This document shows positions 61,228 through 64,000 of a stretch of DNA of 64,000 nt, in pieces. The DNA is taken from assembly GCA_965229525.1 (NCBI GenBank), contig OZ245886.1:2852001-2916000 (forward strand). Direction: 5' to 3'. The DNA comes from HXMU1420-13 sp965229525. Lineage in GTDB: Bacteria; Bacteroidota; Rhodothermia; Balneolales; Balneolaceae. Made by a program: the position numbers and the translations under genes. Below the pieces are notes generated by a model. It searched no databases, was not told where the DNA came from, and saw only the letters and a program-made list of their open reading frames with translations. The first letter of the stretch is position 1, and each line of letters begins with the position of its first letter.

Positions 61228-61740
61228 TTAGTTGTAATTCACAGTAACTGTAATGTCAGTATCTGAAGTATAAGTACCAGCGATTAATCCACCAGCAATG
61301 TCACCACCAACTGTAAGAGTAGCATCGCCTGAACCATCAAGAGTTAACTCATCACCAGAGGCAACTACACCAGCGCCACCAGTTTTTTCGTCGCTATACA
61401 TATCAACTACGAAATCTGAGTCAGCAACATCATCCATTGATGCATTGTTATAGGTAACAATAACTGTATTACCAGCTTCACCAGCGATATCAACCTGACC
61501 TCTGGTAAATCCGATACCAATGTTTGTATTGTTAGCATCATTAGCTGGGTTTGGATCTAAGTTGATAGCTAGACCAGCGTTGATAGTACCTAAATCAATG
61601 TTTGCTGAATTTGTAACAGTAAGAGCAGTTACAACTACAACATCAACAGTTATATCAGAGTCGATATCAACTTGTGCAAAAGCTGTTTGTGAGAAAGCAG
61701 CTACTAATAAAATTGCGAAAAGTGTTTTTAAATTTTTCAT
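61228..61740 (-). CDS. pilin-like subunit (probable major), DUF4402-type
   Basis: A 170-residue exported protein, Cys-free. ATG 61740 gives a standard signal peptide (MKNLKTLFAILLVAAFSQTA, cut before Gln); a frame open further back adds 21 poorly supported residues. The mature N-terminus (VDIDSDITVDVVVVTALTV) is an alternating hydrophobic strand suited to donor-strand exchange, and IDLGTINAG resembles the DUF4402 core. It ends TDITVTVNYN with the penultimate Tyr; the Gly is 16, not 14, residues from the end because of two extra residues. It precedes a strong terminator, so it is the best candidate for the most abundant subunit. Confidence 0.78.
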   Translation of the reverse strand: MKNLKTLFAILLVAAFSQTAFAQVDIDSDITVDVVVVTALTVTNSANIDLGTINAGLAINLDPNPANDANNTNIGIGFTRGQVDIAGEAGNTVIVTYNNASMDDVADSDFVVDMYSDEKTGGAGVVASGDELTLDGSGDATLTVGGDIAGGLIAGTYTSDTDITVTVNYN

Positions 61741-61836
61741 GGCTATAAAATTTGTTGTTTTAGATTCTGTTTCAAAGCTAGCAAGACTTTCCGATAACCC
61801 CAAGTTAGATTCCTTTAATTAAGGTTCTTTAAAGTT

Positions 61837-62343
61837 CTAGTAATATTCAACATTTAAAAAGATGTCACCTTCATACATACCATTTGAGACTTGTCCTACA
61901 TTGATGTACCCGAAAACATAGAGGTAGATTGTATGCCATGTCTCGTTCGAAGTGGCAAAAGTATCGATATATCCCATATCATTATTTAGTAATGATGATT
62001 TATCCGGATCATTGTCGATTGTATTGTAGGCGAAATCAAGTTCGATTGGGATTTCATCGGATGACTGAATACTTGAATTTAATAAACTCTTGGGATGAGT
62101 CATACTCACGTAAACTGATTGGGTGTTAATAGCTCGAATGCTAAATATTCCCATATTAAAATCACCAAGACCAATCTGATTAATACCTGTACCAGTTATG
62201 ATAGTCCCGAAATCTAAATTTTGTTCAACTGAAGCTGTTAATTCTGGTTCAATTGTCAGCTCAATGTTTACGAACTGCGAATATGTTTCTTTTGAAAGTA
62301 AAGCTATAAGAAGTAAAAGACCTATGACTTTTGAACTAATCAT
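61837..62343 (-). CDS. pilin-like subunit, DUF4402-type
   Basis: A 168-residue exported protein (ISSKVIGLLLLIALLSKETY signal, cut before Gln). The mature N-terminal strand is VNIELTIEPELTASVEQ, and LDFGTIITG is the DUF4402-like block. It ends NGMYEGDIFLNVEYY: penultimate Tyr and Gly exactly 14 residues from the end, the classical chaperone-usher pilin signature. ATG 62343 overlaps the upstream stop by eight bases; ATG 62352 is an alternative. Function as minor or spacer subunit is inferred. Confidence 0.78.
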   Translation of the reverse strand: MISSKVIGLLLLIALLSKETYSQFVNIELTIEPELTASVEQNLDFGTIITGTGINQIGLGDFNMGIFSIRAINTQSVYVSMTHPKSLLNSSIQSSDEIPIELDFAYNTIDNDPDKSSLLNNDMGYIDTFATSNETWHTIYLYVFGYINVGQVSNGMYEGDIFLNVEYY

Positions 62344-62935
62344 AGGTAACATTTAATATAAGATTGCCTTGGTATGTACCACTTGTAAAAGGTCCACTTA
62401 GGTCATTCAGGGCAGCGTAGACATATATATATGCATTTTCCTCAAAGGGGGTTAAGTTATAGCCGCCATAGACGGGTGTTGGCGGTGGGCCTGGGGGTGT
62501 ACCGCCAGTTCTTTCTTTTAGTTGAAATTGTGCGGTTCCAAGATTACCAACCAGTGGGATGTTAACTGCTTGAGAAGTCAGATTTAGTCCTTTATTAGCA
62601 TATCCTGCATATAGTGTTAGTGGAATTGTACAGTTTACCGAGCATACATCTTGATTTGTTAAAACTGTTGGATCTCCAATTCCGGCAACAATTGATACGA
62701 AAACATCTAAATAACGTATTCCTGTAATTTCGAATACCATGCCTGAGTTGATATCTATTGACTGGCTGGGAGATCCTGCAAATACTGGTGCTGGCCCAAA
62801 ATCTAATGTTGCAGCACCGATACTAGTTACTGATGCATAATATGTACTACTGAAGGAGCCAAAATCAATTTCCTGACTATGAGCTACTTCCACCGACAAG
62901 ACAATACATAATATGATCAGAATACTATTTTTCAT
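62336..62935 (-). CDS. pilin-like subunit
   Basis: A 199-residue exported protein (SILIILCIVLSVEVAHS signal, cut before Gln). The mature N-terminus is QEIDFGSFSSTYYASVTSIG, and the protein has a small Cys-x3-Cys pair (DVCSVNCTIPL) likely to form a disulfide and a Pro/Gly-rich loop (GGTPPGPPPTPVYGG) that could be surface exposed. It ends TSGTYQGNLILNVTYD: penultimate Tyr and Gly 14 from the end. Coupled to both neighbours: ATGA overlap upstream and overlap with the next start. Confidence 0.78.
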   Translation of the reverse strand: MKNSILIILCIVLSVEVAHSQEIDFGSFSSTYYASVTSIGAATLDFGPAPVFAGSPSQSIDINSGMVFEITGIRYLDVFVSIVAGIGDPTVLTNQDVCSVNCTIPLTLYAGYANKGLNLTSQAVNIPLVGNLGTAQFQLKERTGGTPPGPPPTPVYGGYNLTPFEENAYIYVYAALNDLSGPFTSGTYQGNLILNVTYD

Positions 62936-63426
62936 ATGTAATCAATCTCAATTGTAAAATCCCCAATATATGAACCGGGTACTGCATTTGTAAGATCAAC
63001 TCTGCCACCAACCCAGAAAAAATATTCACCTTCTATATTAAATCGTATACTTCTATTATCATTTTGTAAGAGCTCGGAATTAACTTGATCATCACTCGAA
63101 TTTCCTGAAATTTCATAAGTAAATTTGATACTTCCTTCACCTTCGATTCTAGTTAATTCTCTCTCATTGAAATAGTTTAATTGAAATTCTGCTCCAGGTG
63201 TTCCAACGGCAATCATAAAACCTGCAAGACCACTTTGGACGGGTGAAATGTAGATTTCCTGCTGCCCTGGTTGCAAATCACCGATTTGCATCGAATTAAC
63301 AGTGATTAATTCAATAGTTTGAACAACATTTGCGTCAACACTTAATTTTGTTGAAACCTCTAGTGATGTTTGTGCAAACACTACTCTCGTGACCATAAAA
63401 GAGAATATTAAGAAGAGTTTCTTCAT
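62932..63426 (-). CDS. pilin-like subunit, DUF4402-type
   Basis: A 164-residue exported protein (KKLFLIFSFMVTRVVFA signal, cut before Gln). The mature N-terminus, TSLEVSTKLSVDANVVQTIE, is a good donor strand. GDLQPGQQEIYISPVQSGL sits in the middle, and the C-terminus is PGSYIGDFTIEIDYI: penultimate Tyr and Gly 14 residues from the end. No Cys. The gene overlaps the next pilin by four bases and is separated from the upstream small secreted gene by 95 bases, which could hold an extra promoter. Confidence 0.78.
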   Translation of the reverse strand: MKKLFLIFSFMVTRVVFAQTSLEVSTKLSVDANVVQTIELITVNSMQIGDLQPGQQEIYISPVQSGLAGFMIAVGTPGAEFQLNYFNERELTRIEGEGSIKFTYEISGNSSDDQVNSELLQNDNRSIRFNIEGEYFFWVGGRVDLTNAVPGSYIGDFTIEIDYI

Positions 63427-63521
63427 ATTTTATAGGCTCATTTTTTTACCTAAAAATGCCCTATAACTAGCAAATTAGCCAGTTAATCTTTCCTAATTAA
63501 GTATTTGAGACAACACGAATA

Positions 63522-63914
63522 TTACCAGGCAAATGCATTGAAATAAAGAGGGTCAAGTTCGACTTCTCGGCCTTGGAGCTGGATGCTTCGAGGAAGAACT
63601 TCAACTGTTCGAATATAATTGGCCATCATTTCGAAATTATAGGTGAGTGTTTGATTTCGAAATCTCGATGAAAAACGAATTGTAATGGTGTAAATACTAT
63701 CAATTGGTTCTTCATCAATCAAATAGTAGGGGTTTGGTGTATTTATTGGATAGAGGTCTCCAACAATTCGTAACTGATCTCTACCCGGTATAAAAGTACT
63801 GTCGGCTAATTGTGGCTGTAAATTTACATTGAATGTTATTGTATTCTGAGCAATCGCAGCAGAATTAATTCCAATAAATAATATAAATGCAAGAAATTGC
63901 TTTTTAAGAATCAT
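63522..63914 (-). CDS. small secreted protein, CBM20-like strand pattern
   Basis: A 130-residue exported protein (QFLAFILFIGINSAAIA signal, cut before Gln). The mature part opens with ITFNVNLQPQLADSTFIPGR, then DQLRIVGDLYPINTP, a pattern seen in Bacteroidota starch-binding-like or ligand-binding beta-sandwich modules, and it ends LDPLYFNAFAW without the pilin Tyr/Gly signature. It is therefore probably not a polymerising subunit; a tip adhesin or accessory is possible. Its start lies three bases after the stop of a partial gene upstream, on the same strand. Confidence 0.65.
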   Translation of the reverse strand: MILKKQFLAFILFIGINSAAIAQNTITFNVNLQPQLADSTFIPGRDQLRIVGDLYPINTPNPYYLIDEEPIDSIYTITIRFSSRFRNQTLTYNFEMMANYIRTVEVLPRSIQLQGREVELDPLYFNAFAW

Positions 63915-63917
63915 GAA

Positions 63918-64000
63918 TTAGTCTGAAATTTTTGTCACTTCATCTTTCCAATAGACTATGGAAAATACACTTTCTCTTGGGAAAGTAGGCGGAATACTCG
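63918..64000 (-). CDS. 3' end of a further operon gene (partial)
   Basis: On the minus strand a frame is open from the window edge for 26 codons and ends at TAA (63918-63920), three bases before the next ATG. The residues SIPPTFPRESVFSIVYWKDE then VTKISD look like a genuine protein end (aromatic, no long runs of rare codons). Such tight spacing fits the operon style downstream, so the gene set continues to the right. The product is not identifiable from so little sequence. Confidence 0.5.
   Translation of the reverse strand, partial: SIPPTFPRESVFSIVYWKDEVTKISD

Noticed and set aside
63958..64000. Plus-strand ATG at 63958 that could open a gene (MENTLSLGKVGGIL)
   Set aside because: Only 14 codons are visible and the opposite strand has a better-supported operon gene covering the same bases; both cannot easily be real.

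Overview
The window looks like chromosome of a marine, heterotrophic, rod-forming member of the Balneolota/Rhodothermota side of the Bacteroidota superphylum. This is inferred, not proven. Supporting signs: low-to-moderate GC; signal peptides that nearly all cut just before Gln; TonB-dependent receptor plus DUF4249 and DUF5916 families; a type IX secretion C-terminal tail containing NYPNPFNPTT; mannosylglycerate synthesis as in Rhodothermus; frequent TTG/GTG starts. No tRNA, rRNA, CRISPR, insertion sequence or prophage was seen.

Layout. 0-4.4 kb (minus): lnt-rsmI, then mpgP-mpgS for the osmolyte mannosylglycerate. 4.6-7.2 kb: a VOC protein and an inorganic-carbon module (LCIB-type carbonic anhydrase divergent from sbtA-sbtB). 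7.2-8.65 kb: a gene-poor stretch holding two paralogous 30-residue membrane microproteins and a GIN-domain protein. 8.65-11.5 kb: a strongly structured RNA leader, a DEAD-box helicase and an ATP-grasp enzyme. 11.6-15.1 kb (minus): YHS protein, hisI, yidD, cysS, folE. 15.3-17.7 kb: Dabb protein, Smr and a membrane MutS-like ATPase. 17.8-19.6 kb (minus): GH16 glucanase and an esterase. 19.7-24.3 kb: an uncharacterised redox operon (Rieske-glutamate synthase fusion, two small membrane proteins, Rieske-ferric reductase fusion, Cys/His protein, DUF5996-like protein). 24.4-36.4 kb: TonB receptor/DUF4249 pair, an ECF sigma/HEAT anti-sigma/DUF4097 operon, two tandem DUF5916 barrels. 36.5-52.2 kb: housekeeping and small genes (BI-1, hydrolase, T9SS cargo, MerC, D-amino-acid oxidase-like, response regulator, repeat protein, FNR, DUF502, alaS, pdhA-pdhB-pdhC).

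52.2-64.0 kb (minus) holds the most remarkable region: a single tightly packed gene set that runs from four pilin-like subunits and a PapD-like chaperone through an usher-like outer-membrane protein (with a C-terminal TPR domain) into a FliF/FliG-like fusion, a TPR lipoprotein, a MotA-like and a MotB-like protein with three SPOR domains. The pilins end with the classical chaperone-usher signature (penultimate Tyr, Gly 14 residues from the end). In other words, a chaperone-usher fibre is encoded together with homologues of a flagellar rotor and proton-driven stator, without any hook, filament or flagellar export gene in view. The operon continues past the right edge. I know of no described system of this composition; a motor-coupled pilus is the inference.
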